From Corynebacterium sp. (GTDB lineage Bacteria; Actinomycetota; Actinomycetes; Mycobacteriales; Mycobacteriaceae), in contig JAKDIS010000070.1 in NCBI GenBank assembly GCA_030450335.1, positions 1 to 13,564 of the forward strand: 13,564 bases of DNA, given 5' to 3'. The notes below the pieces were generated by a model. That model was not told the DNA's origin, searched no databases, and saw only the letters and a program-made list of their open reading frames with translations. Below are positions 13,146 to 13,564 of this stretch, in pieces. The translations under genes were made by a program, and so were the position numbers. Position 1 is the stretch's first letter, and each line of letters starts with the position of its first letter.

Positions 13146-13188
13146 CCCCCGGCCTCCGATCACTGATCGGAAGCCGGGGGTCTTTTTT
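13146..13188 (+). terminator. Strong Rho-independent terminator after tRNA-fMet
   Basis: CCCCCGGC (13146-13153) pairs with GCCGGGGG (13173-13180). After one C·A mismatch, TCCGATC (13155-13161) pairs with GATCGGA (13165-13171) over an ACT loop. TCTTTTTT follows at 13181-13188. Confidence 0.96.
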
Positions 13189-13227
13189 CGTCCCAGGTGT
13201 AAACAGATGAAAGGGAGTGGGATTCAC

Positions 13228-13509
13228 ATGGTCGACGTCGGGTACGGAGCCGACTACCTCTACCGGCTGGCCGGGAAGGTCCTGGAGAACTGGCATGCCA
13301 CGACAGAGTCCCTCGGCGACGATCTCCATCTCGCCTCGGTGCGTATCGTGGACGATTCGGTGATCGAGTTTCATGTCGTCGGCATGGGGCGGGACCTGGT
13401 GAAAAGCTACGACGCCACGGCCTGGGGACCCCTCTTCTCCCCGGAGCACGCCTACGACGTCGACTTCATGGCCAACGAGCTGCTCACCAACTACCTCACC
13501 GAACCCTGA
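13228..13509 (+). CDS. Small acidic hypothetical protein, family not recognised
   Basis: A 93-aa ORF beginning MVDVGYGADYLYRLAGKV. I do not recognise it. It has no TM segment, signal peptide or Cys. It reads as a helix (about 6-22), two strands (LHLASVRIVDDSVIEFHVVG, about 34-53), a loop with AWGPLFSPEHAYDVD, and a C-terminal helix (about 76-90), which suggests a compact alpha/beta fold. The start ATG 13228 is preferred over in-frame ATG 13207, because GGGAG (13213-13217) precedes it by 10 nt and the earlier ATG has no ribosome site. It lies 39 bp after the tRNA terminator, so it needs its own promoter, which was not obvious. Codon use is G+C-rich at third positions, as in its neighbours, which supports real coding. 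An antisense ORF over the same stretch is judged spurious. Confidence 0.65.
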   Translation: MVDVGYGADYLYRLAGKVLENWHATTESLGDDLHLASVRIVDDSVIEFHVVGMGRDLVKSYDATAWGPLFSPEHAYDVDFMANELLTNYLTEP

Positions 13510-13564
13510 CGCACGGGGAGGGGAGGGGCGAAGATCGAGCGTGGGATGTTTGAATCCGGTGATT
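13510..13564. other. Window-edge intergenic stretch with purine-rich run
   Basis: Fifty-five bases after the small ORF. GGGGAGGGGAGGGG (13515-13528) is a run of three G-tracts. An ATG at 13546 opens a frame that stays open for six codons to the window edge, too short to support a gene. Confidence 0.3.

Noticed and set aside
13096..13449. Antisense ORF of 117 codons ending in AGAGFEPTTSGL
   Set aside because: The GFEPTTSGL ending is the reverse translation of the tRNA T-arm and anticodon region, a well-known artefact of ORF calling over tRNA genes. The frame also crosses the tRNA terminator and is antisense to a better-supported ORF.
13515..13528. GGGGAGGGGAGGGG as a G-quadruplex
   Set aside because: Only three G4 tracts occur in a row, and a clear fourth tract is not present within a normal loop distance.
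13549..13558. GTTTGAATCC near the window end as a tRNA fragment or attachment-site copy
   Set aside because: It resembles a T-loop (9 of 10 with GTTCGAATCC), but the flanks do not form a T stem and do not match the tRNA-fMet 3' end beyond those bases.

Overview
The window looks like a chromosomal segment from a high-G+C actinobacterium of the Mycobacteriales, most likely a Corynebacterium. The evidence is the very G+C-rich coding, the frequent GTG/TTG starts, apparently leaderless genes, and above all the gene order. A C-terminal AdnB-type helicase-nuclease, a TrkA-N/RCK potassium channel and UvrD2 are followed by a cyclodehydratase-like protein, a zincin-like DUF2342 protein, a PDZ/Lon-type secreted protease and a UPF0182 membrane protein. 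This parallels the order I recall for the mycobacterial Rv3201c-Rv3193c neighbourhood. The species cannot be named from the sequence alone. No insertion sequence, phage gene, CRISPR array or other sign of horizontal transfer was seen. This is ordinary core chromosome with some interesting small-scale regulatory structure.

Region 1 (1-4762, all +) is a probable operon for DNA break processing plus a channel. It holds the 3' half of adnB (5' end outside the window), a two-TM potassium channel with a cytosolic RCK domain that overlaps adnB by 4 bp, and uvrD2 with its C-terminal Cys/His cluster and HRDC domain. A well-placed internal start in the channel gene could also yield a free RCK domain.

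Region 2 (4743-9809) alternates strands: a standalone cyclodehydratase/ThiF-like protein (-), a YgjP/SprT-like metallopeptidase (+), a DUF2342 zincin-like protein (-), a PDZ-Lon protease (+) and a PPA1309-family protein (-). Tail-to-tail junctions are almost gapless: a 20-bp overlap, a 1-bp gap and a 6-bp gap. Head-to-head junctions are short and carry the promoters, dyad symmetry elements and probable leaderless starts. Three of these neighbours are predicted peptidases, which suggests a surface or protein-quality-control theme (inference only).

Region 3 (9780-12965) is the large UPF0182 seven-TM protein. It starts at TTG and is preceded by a possible 10-codon upstream ORF whose stop overlaps that start. 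It ends in an acidic Ser/Asp-rich tail and a clear intrinsic terminator.

Region 4 (12986-13564) has an initiator tRNA-fMet gene with its own promoter, a leader hairpin and a strong terminator, followed by a small unrecognised 93-residue protein gene. The last 55 bases hold a purine-rich run and no gene that I can support.
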